Positions 1-8,569 of a stretch of DNA of 64,000 nt are shown piece after piece (position 1 is the stretch's first letter; every line of letters starts with the position of its first letter). A program made the translations under genes and the position numbers. The notes beneath the pieces were generated by a model that made no database searches, was not told the DNA's origin, and saw only the letters and a list, made by a program, of their open reading frames with translations. The stretch spans positions 310,001-374,000 of the forward strand of contig NZ_CP146093.1 of NCBI RefSeq assembly GCF_037023145.1, written 5' to 3'. This stretch comes from Ralstonia sp. RRA (GTDB lineage: Bacteria; Pseudomonadota; Gammaproteobacteria; Burkholderiales; Burkholderiaceae).

Positions 1-47
1 GGCCGCGTGGCAAAATATCAACGCTCTTACAAAGATCCAGGATAAAA

Positions 48-977
48 ATGCAAGGACTGACCTTTAGAACTGATCAAGATTTTGAGGAAATTTGCTGCTA
101 CCTCATGAGGGACTGGGTCGCGCGGAATATGAGGTATGACGTGCAATTCAGAAGATACGGCGGAAATGGGCAAAGGCAGCATGGCATTGACATTTTTCCT
201 GCCGTTGGCGGCTACTCAGTGTTTGGGCAGGCAAAATTTGTTAATCAACTAAACTCTACAGACGTTACGGCTGAGTTGAGTAAGACCGATTCCTTCCCTG
301 AGCCGATTGGTTGTTATGTGATTTTCACAACGGCAAATCGCCATACCAGCATAAATCATCATCAGTTCCATGGCACTCAACACAAAAGGCTGGATGGATC
401 GACTTTTCCGGTTCACGTGGTCTATTGGGGTGAAATTTCTGATATTAGTTTTATCCCACAAGATGTCTGTAAGAGAATTTTCCCATCAGCATTTCAAGTT
501 GCCAGGAGCGCATTAACGCCTCAGCAGATGGCGGATTCCATAGCCACACTTCAAAATATTGTTCCTTCATATTTCAGGTCTGACTTTCTCGACTGGCTCG
601 AAACATGGGACTTTTCATGTGGTTACATTCCATCTGTGCATTATGACGCCGTGGACAATCTTTACATTGAGTTGGATCGGGTAGGATGGGGAATGAAGGG
701 TGTCAATGATTTTTTATATGCCCAAGGTCGCATTGACTTATCTCGTGCGCTTCCGGCTGGCGATGCCTTCTTTTATGCTCTCACTGAGTTTCGAGATTCA
801 ATATATAACTACATAGCTTTTGTACGCGGACAGGATGGGCAGGGCTACGTTACATTGCAAGGAATGGATGGGCGCGGCGCAACAGATTTCCCAAAGATTA
901 CAGAGCAGTGGAGCATGAGGGCGCGCCATTTGGCCAATATGTATCGCGAGAAAATCCTTGGTCAGCAAATTCAATAA
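48..977 (+). CDS. Putative PD-(D/E)XK nuclease-like cargo protein
   Basis: Unrecognised 309-residue protein. The N-terminal 70 residues have the layout of a restriction-endonuclease-like (PD-(D/E)XK, Mrr-type) core: acidic residues E13/E14 in a first helix, then GIDI with D48, then QAK with Q61 and K63 on the next strand. The rest (about 130-309) has no motif I know. An AGGA ribosome site lies 6 bases before the ATG. The gene is clearly AT-richer than its neighbours and opposite in strand to the ICE transfer genes, so it looks like recently gained cargo, perhaps defence. The nuclease call is inferred from motif spacing only. Confidence 0.55.
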   Translation: MQGLTFRTDQDFEEICCYLMRDWVARNMRYDVQFRRYGGNGQRQHGIDIFPAVGGYSVFGQAKFVNQLNSTDVTAELSKTDSFPEPIGCYVIFTTANRHTSINHHQFHGTQHKRLDGSTFPVHVVYWGEISDISFIPQDVCKRIFPSAFQVARSALTPQQMADSIATLQNIVPSYFRSDFLDWLETWDFSCGYIPSVHYDAVDNLYIELDRVGWGMKGVNDFLYAQGRIDLSRALPAGDAFFYALTEFRDSIYNYIAFVRGQDGQGYVTLQGMDGRGATDFPKITEQWSMRARHLANMYREKILGQQIQ

Positions 978-1023
978 ATAAGAAATACTGAATGAGTTGC
1001 CTAATGATCTGGTTTCTCTGTCA

Positions 1024-1785
1024 TCACAAGTATTTTTTGAAGCTGCCCGCAGTCAGGCTCACGGCCAGTCCCAGCAAGGCTGCGCTGGGCAGCAGGATCA
1101 GCAGTGGATGCACAGAGATCGGCAAGGCCAGGTACGTGACCCACGGCAGCACGGCCAGCGGCATCAGGCTCGCCTTCGCGCGGTGGTAGATGAAGCCGGA
1201 TTCCCGGCCTGCGCCGAACCGGCGCACGTCCCGCCGCACAAGACCGTCGATCAGGCCGACGAACGCCGCGGTGCAGATCAGCGGCAACGTGAGCACCAGA
1301 ACCAGCAGGCGCACCAGAAACGTGAGGGTGGTGAAGGCCGCGGCAATCAGGTAGTTCTCGGTCCAGACATAGACCTGGCTGATGTAGTAGCGAAAGTTGC
1401 GCCCCCCGTCCTGGATCCTCCCGTGGCTCGGCGCGCGGGCGCGCTCGGCGGTCTGGCTCATGCGCTCCAGCAGCCCGGAGCGAACGAATACCCATTCGTA
1501 GCCGGTATCCACCAGTTCGTGCGCGGTGCGCCCCGGCTCCTGCACGACGACGCTGCGCGTGAAGTGGCTGGACAGGTGCCCCAGTTCGTACTGCAACATC
1601 TGCTGCGAGTGCCGCCAGCCCTGGTCCTTCCAGAACAGGTGCATGCCGACGCACTCCACGACGATCGAGAACAGCAGCGAGCCGATCAGCACCCCGAGCA
1701 GCCGGAACGGCAAGGTGATGGTGCCGACGATCAGGCCCTGGCGCTGGTTCTGCTCCCGTTGTGCAGTCGAGGCGGCGTCCTTCAT
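1024..1785 (-). CDS. TIGR03747-type ICE membrane protein
   Basis: Integral membrane protein of the PFGI-1/ICEclc-type conjugation system (TIGR03747, DUF4400-like), 253 residues. Hydrophobic segments lie near residues 18-45, 145-190 and 210-245, with a soluble loop between the first two. It starts with an ATGA overlap with the upstream coupling-protein gene, so the two are translationally coupled. In this ICE family it always sits next to traD; its exact role in the transfer apparatus is unknown. Family assignment is by recognition of sequence and position. Confidence 0.85.
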   Translation of the reverse strand: MKDAASTAQREQNQRQGLIVGTITLPFRLLGVLIGSLLFSIVVECVGMHLFWKDQGWRHSQQMLQYELGHLSSHFTRSVVVQEPGRTAHELVDTGYEWVFVRSGLLERMSQTAERARAPSHGRIQDGGRNFRYYISQVYVWTENYLIAAAFTTLTFLVRLLVLVLTLPLICTAAFVGLIDGLVRRDVRRFGAGRESGFIYHRAKASLMPLAVLPWVTYLALPISVHPLLILLPSAALLGLAVSLTAGSFKKYL

Positions 1786-3974
1786 GGCGAGGCCTTGTTG
1801 CCGGTGTCCTCGTCGGTGGCAATGGCCACCGCGGGAGGTTCGGCCGCAGCGGCGTCATCCAGCAGGTCGTCGGGCAGGCCCGTGTCCTGCAAGGCGGGGG
1901 AACTGGTGAACTCCCACCACTGCGTCGCTTCGCTGTAGCTCTGGCGCATGTACCCGGCCAGTTGCTGCAAGTCTGCCGGCATCACTTCGTCCGGGTCCGG
2001 CGCCGGCAGCGGCATGCGCACTTTCCAAAGCTGGCCGCCCTGCAGCAACGCGAAGCACTGGCCTTTCGGCAGGCCGACGACGTGCGACGGCTCGATCATC
2101 GGCACGCTGGACATGCTGATGCGGTCCTGAGTGTTCGACGTGAAATCCGTCGCCCCGCGAATGTCCGAGCTGTCGGTCGCGCCGCTGACGATGGTGGTCG
2201 TATAGACCTCGACCTTCGGCAATTGCCGGGTCAGCAGTTCGGCGGTCGCGGTCTCGCGCACGCGCAGCATGAACAGGTTGTTGAAATTCCCGATCACCTG
2301 GCCTGCCTTCGCGCGGTTGCCGATGCGGGCCTCGATGTCCGACAGGGTCTGCGTGTACGCAGTGACTTGCAGGCCGGCACCGCCGCCCTTGTTGATCAGC
2401 GGGATGAACTCGTCGCCCATCAATTCGTTGAACTCGTCGGCATGGACGTTGATCGGCACGCGCGCACCGGCCGATGCGCCCGGCAGGCCATCGTCGATCC
2501 CATGCTTGTAGATATGCCCGGCGACCGACACGAGATCGCTGAACATCGAGTTGCCGACCGCGGTGGCGACCTCGGCGTCGGAGAGCGCATCCAGGCCCAC
2601 ATAGACGATGGCCCTCTTACGGATGATCTGCATCCAATCGAAGATCGGCCTGGGGTCGTTGAGGTCGGAGTAGTTGGGGGCCAGGAGCTGCGAAATCTTG
2701 CCGCTGGTGAGCTTCTCCAGCAGCGGCAAGAGACTGGCGACGATCTTGTCGAAGTACGTCTTGTCGTAGCGCACCGCAGAGCGCAGGCCGTCGAGCACCG
2801 GGTCGTAGTTGCGGGCTTGGGACAGGTACTGCTCCAGTGCCACGATGCGCTTTTCCCGCCCGATCATGTTGCGCGGGATGTTCTTCTCGTTGATCTTGGC
2901 CTCGATCTGGACGATCACCTCCCAGGCCTTGGGCTCGGTCTTGGCGAAGTAGTGCTGGGCGTACTCGATGAACAGCGCGTCGATGTTGATGACGTGCCGC
3001 TGGATCAGCATGTAGTCCGGGCGCTGTCCCAACTCCACCAACGCGCGCGCAATGATGTTGACGAAGCGCCAGGCGAACTCGCGGAACGCCGCACTGTTGC
3101 CTTCGCCGGAAAGCTGACCCGCAACGCGGGTGGCGACTTCCGATATGCGCCCGAAACGCCCCACGGCGTTGTAGCGCGCGGAAATATCCGGCCAGCCCAA
3201 ATGAAAGACGTAGAACTCGCCTTCGCGGCCCGCGCGCTTGGCCTCGACGTACATCCGCTTCAGGAGATCGGCATCGCCCTTGGGGTCGATGACGATCACC
3301 ACCTCGTGCTCGCCCGCGGCGTTCACGCGCCGGATGTCCTGGGTCACGAACAGTTCGGCCAGCCGGGTCTTGCCGACGCGCGTGGTGCCCAGTACCAGGG
3401 AGTGGCCGACGCGCTCGCCCAGCGGCAGGCTGACGTCCACCTCTTCGGGTTCGATGCCCTGCAGGCGCGGCAGACCGCCCACGGGCGGCAGCGGCCGCAC
3501 CGGGTTGAAAGGCACGTCCCAGCCGGTGAGTTTCGACAGTCGGGACAGCGGGAACGGCGCGAACTCCAGCCGTTCCTCCAGGCGCCGCGCCAGCCGGTAC
3601 GCGGGTGTCGGTTCGACGTAGCGGCGGAACTCCGGCCGGTACGTCTGCATCAGCCTATGGGTGTGCTTCTGCTCCCACAGGAACCCGCGCCCCACAAACA
3701 GCCGTTGCTGGCTGACCGGCACGTCCTTGCTGGTCATCACGTAGCGCGGCAGCCTGCGGATGTTGCGCCGGTAGCGCAGGATGACGCGGGCATCGCGGTA
3801 GCGGATGGCGCCGTAGGCACCGAACGCCAGCGCACCTCCGACGCCCATGGCGGGGCTCAGCGCGAGCGACCACGGGGCCACCAGGGACAGAAACGCGGCG
3901 CCTGCACACGCCGCGACGGTATATAGCTCCACCGCTGGGCGAAGCAGCACCTCGACCGGCTGTTTCCCCGACAT
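1782..3974 (-). CDS. traD: Conjugative coupling protein TraD (ICE type)
   Basis: Type IV coupling protein of 730 residues, the ATPase that links the relaxosome to the type IV secretion channel at the inner membrane. Two membrane segments lie in the first 60 residues. Walker A is GTTRVGKT at 196-203 and Walker B ends at D230 in IVIDPKGD. The C-terminal region has the usual ATPase motifs and an acidic tail. Five bases separate it from the upstream gene and it overlaps the next by 4. Length and layout fit the SXT/PFGI-type TraD subfamily. Confidence 0.92.
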   Translation of the reverse strand: MSGKQPVEVLLRPAVELYTVAACAGAAFLSLVAPWSLALSPAMGVGGALAFGAYGAIRYRDARVILRYRRNIRRLPRYVMTSKDVPVSQQRLFVGRGFLWEQKHTHRLMQTYRPEFRRYVEPTPAYRLARRLEERLEFAPFPLSRLSKLTGWDVPFNPVRPLPPVGGLPRLQGIEPEEVDVSLPLGERVGHSLVLGTTRVGKTRLAELFVTQDIRRVNAAGEHEVVIVIDPKGDADLLKRMYVEAKRAGREGEFYVFHLGWPDISARYNAVGRFGRISEVATRVAGQLSGEGNSAAFREFAWRFVNIIARALVELGQRPDYMLIQRHVINIDALFIEYAQHYFAKTEPKAWEVIVQIEAKINEKNIPRNMIGREKRIVALEQYLSQARNYDPVLDGLRSAVRYDKTYFDKIVASLLPLLEKLTSGKISQLLAPNYSDLNDPRPIFDWMQIIRKRAIVYVGLDALSDAEVATAVGNSMFSDLVSVAGHIYKHGIDDGLPGASAGARVPINVHADEFNELMGDEFIPLINKGGGAGLQVTAYTQTLSDIEARIGNRAKAGQVIGNFNNLFMLRVRETATAELLTRQLPKVEVYTTTIVSGATDSSDIRGATDFTSNTQDRISMSSVPMIEPSHVVGLPKGQCFALLQGGQLWKVRMPLPAPDPDEVMPADLQQLAGYMRQSYSEATQWWEFTSSPALQDTGLPDDLLDDAAAAEPPAVAIATDEDTGNKASP

Positions 3975-3978
3975 GGCT

Positions 3979-4518
3979 TCATTGCTCGATGCCGGTGGCC
4001 GTGATCAGCACCGGGTAGTGCCGCAGGCCCAGGCGCTCGGCCAGGTCATCGCCGGACACGGGCGCGAGGGGTACGCCGGGCACCAGGGCGCGCAGCCGCG
4101 CCAGGCCCTGCACGGTCTCGACGTTGACCACCAGGCCGACCGCGCCGCGCTCGCGCAGCGCTGCCGCCTGGCGGCGCATCCAGGCCCGGGAGGTTTCGTC
4201 GTCGCCGACGACCACGAAAGGCCGAAGACCCGGAGCCTCGATGACCCGCCGCGCGACGGTGCCGGGCGCGAGCTTGGCGCTGCGTACCGGCAGCATTGCG
4301 GCCTCGCCTGCCGGGGTGGCGGGAACCTGGGTCGTCGGGATCGGCGGCCGGGCCGGCCCGTTGGCGCGCGGCTGGAGGTTCAGGGCTTCGTAGTACGGCA
4401 GCGCCGACGTGCCGCCGCGGTCTTCGACCACGATCAGCGGCTCGCCGGCAAGCGAGGCCAGCGGCAGACTCGCCAGCAGCACGAGCAGGCCTCGTAAGGC
4501 CAGATGGGATGTCGTCAT
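3979..4518 (-). CDS. PFL_4695-family ICE protein (TIGR03765), exported
   Basis: Protein of 179 residues with a signal peptide at residues 1-24 (charged start, LLVLLASLPLASLAG core), so probably periplasmic. It matches the PFL_4695/TIGR03765 proteins that precede traD in PFGI-1-class elements. The 4-base overlap with the upstream transglycosylase gene and the 5-base gap to traD place it in one transcript. Biochemical role is unknown. Confidence 0.85.
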   Translation of the reverse strand: MTTSHLALRGLLVLLASLPLASLAGEPLIVVEDRGGTSALPYYEALNLQPRANGPARPPIPTTQVPATPAGEAAMLPVRSAKLAPGTVARRVIEAPGLRPFVVVGDDETSRAWMRRQAAALRERGAVGLVVNVETVQGLARLRALVPGVPLAPVSGDDLAERLGLRHYPVLITATGIEQ

Positions 4519-5105
4519 GGGGATGTCTCCTGGCGCGCGGCGAGGACCGCGGCGGTTGGGCGCGGGCCCTGCACGCGGGCAAGGTGGCGGGATACGCTGC
4601 GCCGGTAGCGGGCGGCAGGCTCACCCCCGGCAGGACGGTGGTAGCGGCCGATCGCCAGCAACCAGTCCTCGCCGGGGGTGTGCTGCTCCCGCAGGATCTC
4701 GGCGGCGATGGCGAGGTTGCGGTACGGGTCTAGCAAGTCGCACGCGCTGGTGTAGCGCTGCTGGTGGTAGCCGAGGTTGATCTGGCCCAGGCCCGCGTCG
4801 ATGCGCGTGTGCGGCGTGGAGCGCATTGCCCGCTGCAAGCCCGCGCAGGCGTCGGCACGGGTCGCGTAGCGGTGCGACTGGCCGGCGACATTAAGGGACC
4901 ACGGCCACGGAACGATGCGCCCGTGGCGGCGGATGCCGCTCTCTTGCAAGGCCACGGCGTAGAGCACCGTCGAGGGGATGCCAGCGCGCTGCGCGGCGAG
5001 CTGATAGGCCGGTGGCGGAACCTCCTCGGCCTGGGCAACGCAGGCGCAGAAGCCGGCGATGAGCACCAGTGCGCGCAGGAGAGCGGCTACGGCTGGCGCT
5101 GCCAT
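4515..5105 (-). CDS. Lytic transglycosylase of the ICE transfer system
   Basis: Signal peptide (1-26, ending AQA) followed by a soluble lytic transglycosylase (SLT-like) domain. The likely catalytic glutamate is in ALQESG near residue 54, and the GLGQINLGY motif typical of SLT enzymes lies near residue 106. Such enzymes cut peptidoglycan so the mating channel can cross the wall. The start overlaps the end of the upstream gene by 19 bases. The 196-residue length is normal for conjugation-associated versions. Confidence 0.85.
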   Translation of the reverse strand: MAAPAVAALLRALVLIAGFCACVAQAEEVPPPAYQLAAQRAGIPSTVLYAVALQESGIRRHGRIVPWPWSLNVAGQSHRYATRADACAGLQRAMRSTPHTRIDAGLGQINLGYHQQRYTSACDLLDPYRNLAIAAEILREQHTPGEDWLLAIGRYHRPAGGEPAARYRRSVSRHLARVQGPRPTAAVLAARQETSP

Positions 5106-5812
5106 TGGCCGTTCACCTCGCGCACGACCGCCGGCAGATCGCCGGGCACCCCCAATGTTAGCCAGCGACCGCCGTCGTGGTTGAGCGTGATGCTTCCGCT
5201 GCGCACGCGTGCCGGATCGACGTTCGCGCGCTTGGCCCAGTCGCGGATGCGCGCGTCATCCTGGCGGCTGCCGACCATGTACAGGTCGAATTCGGCGCCC
5301 GTAGATTGCAGGCGCTGGACGAGCTGGCTGCAGGCCACGCAGCCGTCCTTGACGAACACTGCTGTGCGGCCGGAGCCGCGCGTGGCGCCGGCGACCGGCT
5401 TGTCGTCCGGCAGGTTCACCCGCTGCATTCCGGGGTTCAGGCGCTGCCAGGCCTCGTCGTAGGCGCGCTGATAGGCAAGCAGCTTCTCGACGCGGCGCGC
5501 CTCGACCTGCACCTGCAGTTCTGCGTAGCGGCGCCGCTCCTCGTCGGTGCGGGCCTCGATGCCTAGGGCCGACAGCGGGTCCAGGTTGGGCGAGTAGATG
5601 CCCAGCGGCCCGTCCATCAGTTCGCGGTAGCGCGCCCACTCCTGCGGTTGCAGGCCCCAGTCGCTTGACACCCGGCCGTCCAGAGCGCGTGCGGCCAGCG
5701 GGCGCTCCTGGCTCTGCGCATTGCGGGCCGGAGCCGTGGCCGGCTGCTGAGCCCACGCGGGAAACTGGGTGGATGCCAGCAGGAGCGCGGAAAGGACGAT
5801 CGATGGCTTCAT
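5087..5812 (-). CDS. TIGR03759-family ICE protein, exported, with CxxC-type motif
   Basis: Exported protein of about 241 residues. The start chosen is the ATG at 5812, because it begins a clear signal peptide (MKPSIVLSALLLAS, cleavage near AWA); longer upstream starts add low-complexity sequence. It matches the TIGR03759 family of PFGI-1-type elements. The C-terminal half holds a single CVAC motif in a thioredoxin-like setting (AVFVKDGCVAC), suggesting a disulphide-handling fold. It lies between the coiled-coil membrane gene and the transglycosylase gene in one operon. Confidence 0.8.
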   Translation of the reverse strand: MKPSIVLSALLLASTQFPAWAQQPATAPARNAQSQERPLAARALDGRVSSDWGLQPQEWARYRELMDGPLGIYSPNLDPLSALGIEARTDEERRRYAELQVQVEARRVEKLLAYQRAYDEAWQRLNPGMQRVNLPDDKPVAGATRGSGRTAVFVKDGCVACSQLVQRLQSTGAEFDLYMVGSRQDDARIRDWAKRANVDPARVRSGSITLNHDGGRWLTLGVPGDLPAVVREVNGQWQRQP

Positions 5813-5826
5813 GCGCTGTACTCCGG

Positions 5827-6468
5827 TCAGGGAATCGCCACGCGGCGGGTCTGGTCGCCGGCCTGGAACACCGCGGTGTTGCCCTCGACGGCCTGCAAGC
5901 GCCACGGGCCGACCGCATCACCTGGCAGCAGCACTTGAAGCTGGTCGGGCGTGAAGTCGCCACTGCTCGGCGCGACGGACACGCTGCGCTCGCCGGCACG
6001 CAGTTCGGCACCCACGATGCGGAACGGGAGCGGCGGTGGTTCGGGCTTGGCGGTGGGCTTGTTCCCGCTGCGCGGCTGGGCGGGTGCAGCGGCGCGCGCA
6101 GCGGTCTGCCGCGTCTTGACTTGCTCGACTTCGGCGCGCAGCGCCTGAAGGTCGGCGGCGGCGGCATAGTCGCTCAGCGATTGCTCGACCTGGGCGGCGC
6201 GTGCCTCCAGGATTTGGCGCGTGTCCTTGAGGTCCGCCGCCGTGGCGACGGCTGGACGCTGCTGGATGGCCTCGACGGTCTCGGCCAGGCCCGTCGCCAG
6301 CGCTTCGAGGCGTTGCAGGCGGGAATTGAGGCGATCCTGGTCGGCCTGATCGTTCATGGCCTGGTAGCCGAGGGCAATGAGGACACTGAGGCCGATCAGC
6401 CAGAGCCACATCAGGCTCTGCACCACCACGGCGGCGGTTGAGCGCTGGGCGGGCTGCGGGCCGTTCAT
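5827..6468 (-). CDS. ICE membrane-anchored coiled-coil protein
   Basis: 213 residues: one N-terminal transmembrane helix (about 15-38), a long coiled-coil-like stretch (40-120, rich in Q, A, E, L and R), a proline-rich linker (125-140) and a small C-terminal beta domain (145-213). This bitopic layout is typical of type IV secretion or pilus assembly proteins. I do not recognise a named family. It overlaps the pilL-like gene by 4 bases and is 14 bases from the TIGR03759 gene, so it belongs to the transfer operon. Confidence 0.75.
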   Translation of the reverse strand: MNGPQPAQRSTAAVVVQSLMWLWLIGLSVLIALGYQAMNDQADQDRLNSRLQRLEALATGLAETVEAIQQRPAVATAADLKDTRQILEARAAQVEQSLSDYAAAADLQALRAEVEQVKTRQTAARAAAPAQPRSGNKPTAKPEPPPLPFRIVGAELRAGERSVSVAPSSGDFTPDQLQVLLPGDAVGPWRLQAVEGNTAVFQAGDQTRRVAIP

Positions 6469-7064
6469 GGCTGGCCTCCCGATGCCGCGGGCGCCAGCGG
6501 AAACGTCTGCACCGCCTCGTTGGCGGGCAGCGCGGGTGCCTTGTCGGCGGTCATGCTGTCGTTGGGACGCTCGAAGCAGATTTGCCGCGCGCGGTCATCC
6601 GCGTGCAGTTCCCAGGCCGGACCAGCAAGGGTGAGCAGCGCTTCGCGCAGGGTCATGGGGCCTAGGTGCAGGTGCGCCGCCGGCAGCGGCAGTGCGTACA
6701 GCTCGACCACCGCGTGCGCCGTCTGGCACAAGCCGTAGCCGCTGCGCTTGAGCACATGCCGTAGCCCGTCGCCGACCGTGGCGCGGGCATCCTCGGGCAT
6801 CGACACGTCGATGGTCTGCAAAAGCAGGTCGCGCTGCGCTGCTGTCGGTGCCAGTTCCACGAGGGTGTAGCGCCCGTAGCGCACGACGGGGATGTATTCG
6901 GGCGCCTCGGATGCGGGCGCGGCCGAGGATTCCTCGATTGTGTCGGGCGCGACCGGCGCGCTCGTCGTCGCGCAGCCGCCAGCCAGCACCGACCAAAGGA
7001 GGCCGAGAAAACCCGCCAGCAGGCGGCGTTCGGGGTGGTGAAACCAGGGTGGTGAGGGGCACAT
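6465..7064 (-). CDS. pilL: PilL-like lipoprotein (TIGR03748 family)
   Basis: 199 residues with a lipobox (SVLAGGC, C31), so an outer-membrane lipoprotein is likely. The body resembles the N-terminal domain of PilL from conjugative type IV pili (TIGR03748), a secretin-associated fold. It appears to be the first gene of the transfer operon that reads leftward to position 1024. Immediately upstream is a terminator for the decayed MFS gene, so this operon must have its own promoter in 7065-7163. Confidence 0.8.
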   Translation of the reverse strand: MCPSPPWFHHPERRLLAGFLGLLWSVLAGGCATTSAPVAPDTIEESSAAPASEAPEYIPVVRYGRYTLVELAPTAAQRDLLLQTIDVSMPEDARATVGDGLRHVLKRSGYGLCQTAHAVVELYALPLPAAHLHLGPMTLREALLTLAGPAWELHADDRARQICFERPNDSMTADKAPALPANEAVQTFPLAPAASGGQP

Positions 7065-7163
7065 GGCGCGTCGTCCTGAAACATCGAGCCCTCACCATCG
7101 CCGCTGCGTGAGGTTGCGACAGCAAACAATGCGAAATGAGGGCCGTCCGATTTCCTGGCGCCG

Positions 7164-7191
7164 ACCAAAACAAACGGCCCCGAAGGGCCGT
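7164..7191 (-). terminator. Rho-independent terminator of the MFS pseudogene
   Basis: A 7-bp perfect stem (ACGGCCC at 7174-7180, GGGCCGT at 7185-7191) with a CGAA loop. Read on the minus strand it is followed by a T-rich run (TTTGTTTTGG), as expected for an intrinsic terminator. It separates the MFS remnant from the pilL operon. Confidence 0.8.
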
Positions 7192-7267
7192 GGGCATAGA
7201 AGGTCGGTCGCTGGGGTGCATCAGGCCAGACGCGACATCGCAGGGAATCGATCGACGTGGCGCATCC

Positions 7268-8417
7268 TCATCGGTTGAGGCGGCCCAGTGCAACCGTTCC
7301 GGTCAGCATCAGGACGACAGCCAACCCTAAGCCCAGTACCGGCGAGGTCATCGTCCATACGGTGCCTACGACCGCACTCGACAGGAACTTGGCGCTGCCA
7401 TCGACGGTGCCCAGCGCTCCGTAGCTCATAGTCAGCGCTTGCGGTTCGATCATGCCCGCGGCGACCGTGGATTCCAGCGCCTCCTGCATCGCCACGTAGA
7501 GCCCCGCGGCCACAAAACTGGTGGCGAGCAGCGGCAGGCTGCCTATGCCCAGGCAGAAGGCGAGTGCCGCCAGCACAGCAGTGGCCGCGCCCAGCGCGTA
7601 GCCCGCCACCCATAGCGGCAGCGGGCCGATGCGATCCGCCCAGGCGCTAACCGGATAGGAAGCCAGCACCTGCACGGCGTTGCGTCCCACGTAGAGCAGC
7701 CCGGCGACCTGTGTCGCATGCATGATGTCGATCGAGGGCGCCAGCAAGTGCGTGGCGGCCAGGATCAGCAGGCTGTGCGAGAAGTTCCCCAGGCCAGACA
7801 ACCCGACCGCGCAGAGGTAGCGTTTGAACCGTGTTGGCAGCTCGTGCAGCGCGCCGAAGAAGCGCAGGCCGGGATTGGGCGATTGCTGGGGGGCGTTCAC
7901 GAGCGTCAGGAAAACCAGCACGGCCAGCAGGCCAGGGATCACGGACAGCCCGAGCACCACGCGGAACGGGCTGGCTACGTCGTCTCAATGCAGCGTCTGC
8001 GCCCACCCCAGCGCAGCCACGCCCAGCAGCTGCCCGGCGACCGCACCCACCGTATCCATCGCCCGGTGAAAGCCGAACGCGCGTCCAGGGGTCTGCGCGC
8101 TCACCGCCTGGATCACGATGGCGTCGCGTAGCGGCCCGCGCAGTCCCTTGCCGAATCAGGACAGCAACTGACCCAGGAGCAGCAGCGGCCATCCCACCGC
8201 CAGTGCGATGAAGACCTGGACGAGCGGAGTGAGCGCATAGCCGAGCAGGACCAGTGCTTTGCGATGGCCGAGCGAGGTAGCCCGACACCATCTTGGTGAA
8301 GCTGGCCACCGCATCGGCCGCGCCCTCGATTAGGCCCAGCGCCGCGGCCGGCACCCCAGCACCGCCAGGGAGCCCGGCAGGGATCCGAAGGGATTCACTG
8401 AAACTGCGCTCGACCAT
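7268..8417 (-). pseudogene. Broken MFS transporter
   Basis: Remnant of a major facilitator superfamily transporter of the AALGLIEG/RKALVLLGYAL type. The reading frame starts near 8417 (N-terminus already short), shifts frame near 8266 within the first repeat, then continues through two in-frame TGA codons, one in LLS-stop-FGKGLRGPLRD (about 8155) and one in QTLH-stop-DDVASPFR (about 7985), to a last intact stretch of 230 residues from 7960. In MFS homologues a Trp is expected before the GKGLRGP motif. It lies divergent to the fluoride operon; its 5' end abuts that promoter. Confidence 0.8.
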
Positions 8418-8446
8418 TTCGTCACGAAAGGGTATAGTGCGCGCTT
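8410..8446 (+). promoter_or_regulatory. Candidate promoter of the fluoride operon
   Basis: A TATAGT -10 box at 8433-8438 lies 17 bases after a weak TCGACC -35 box (8410-8415). Transcription would begin near 8445, right at the 5' edge of the fluoride aptamer. This is a pattern match only. Confidence 0.5.
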
Positions 8447-8537
8447 GGAGATGGCGTTCCTCCTGGGAAACCGAACCGCAGCATTCGCTGCCGATGACGC
8501 CTACAGTTACCTGACCTTCTGTCGGGGCTGTAGGCGT
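8447..8537 (+). promoter_or_regulatory. Fluoride riboswitch (crcB motif) with switching hairpin
   Basis: The aptamer covers about 8447-8506. It has the conserved crcB-motif features GGxGATGGxGTTC (8447-8459), an AACCGC segment (8474-8479) and GATGACGCCTAC (8493-8504) that closes the pairing with GGCGT. The 3' segment ACGCCTACAG (8497-8506) is also perfectly complementary to CTGTAGGCGT (8528-8537), giving a 10-bp alternative hairpin that destroys the aptamer. It precedes a CLC-F gene and crcB, the expected targets. No T-run follows the alternative hairpin, so it may act by other means than simple termination. Confidence 0.92.
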
Positions 8538-8569
8538 TCACGTCCACATCTCTTGCATGGGTCAGCCCG

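Noticed and set aside
1761-3926. Long plus-strand open frame opposite traD (721 codons)
   Set aside because: It mirrors the traD codons on the other strand; no ribosome site and a composition (H, Q, R-rich) typical of antisense frames in GC-rich DNA.
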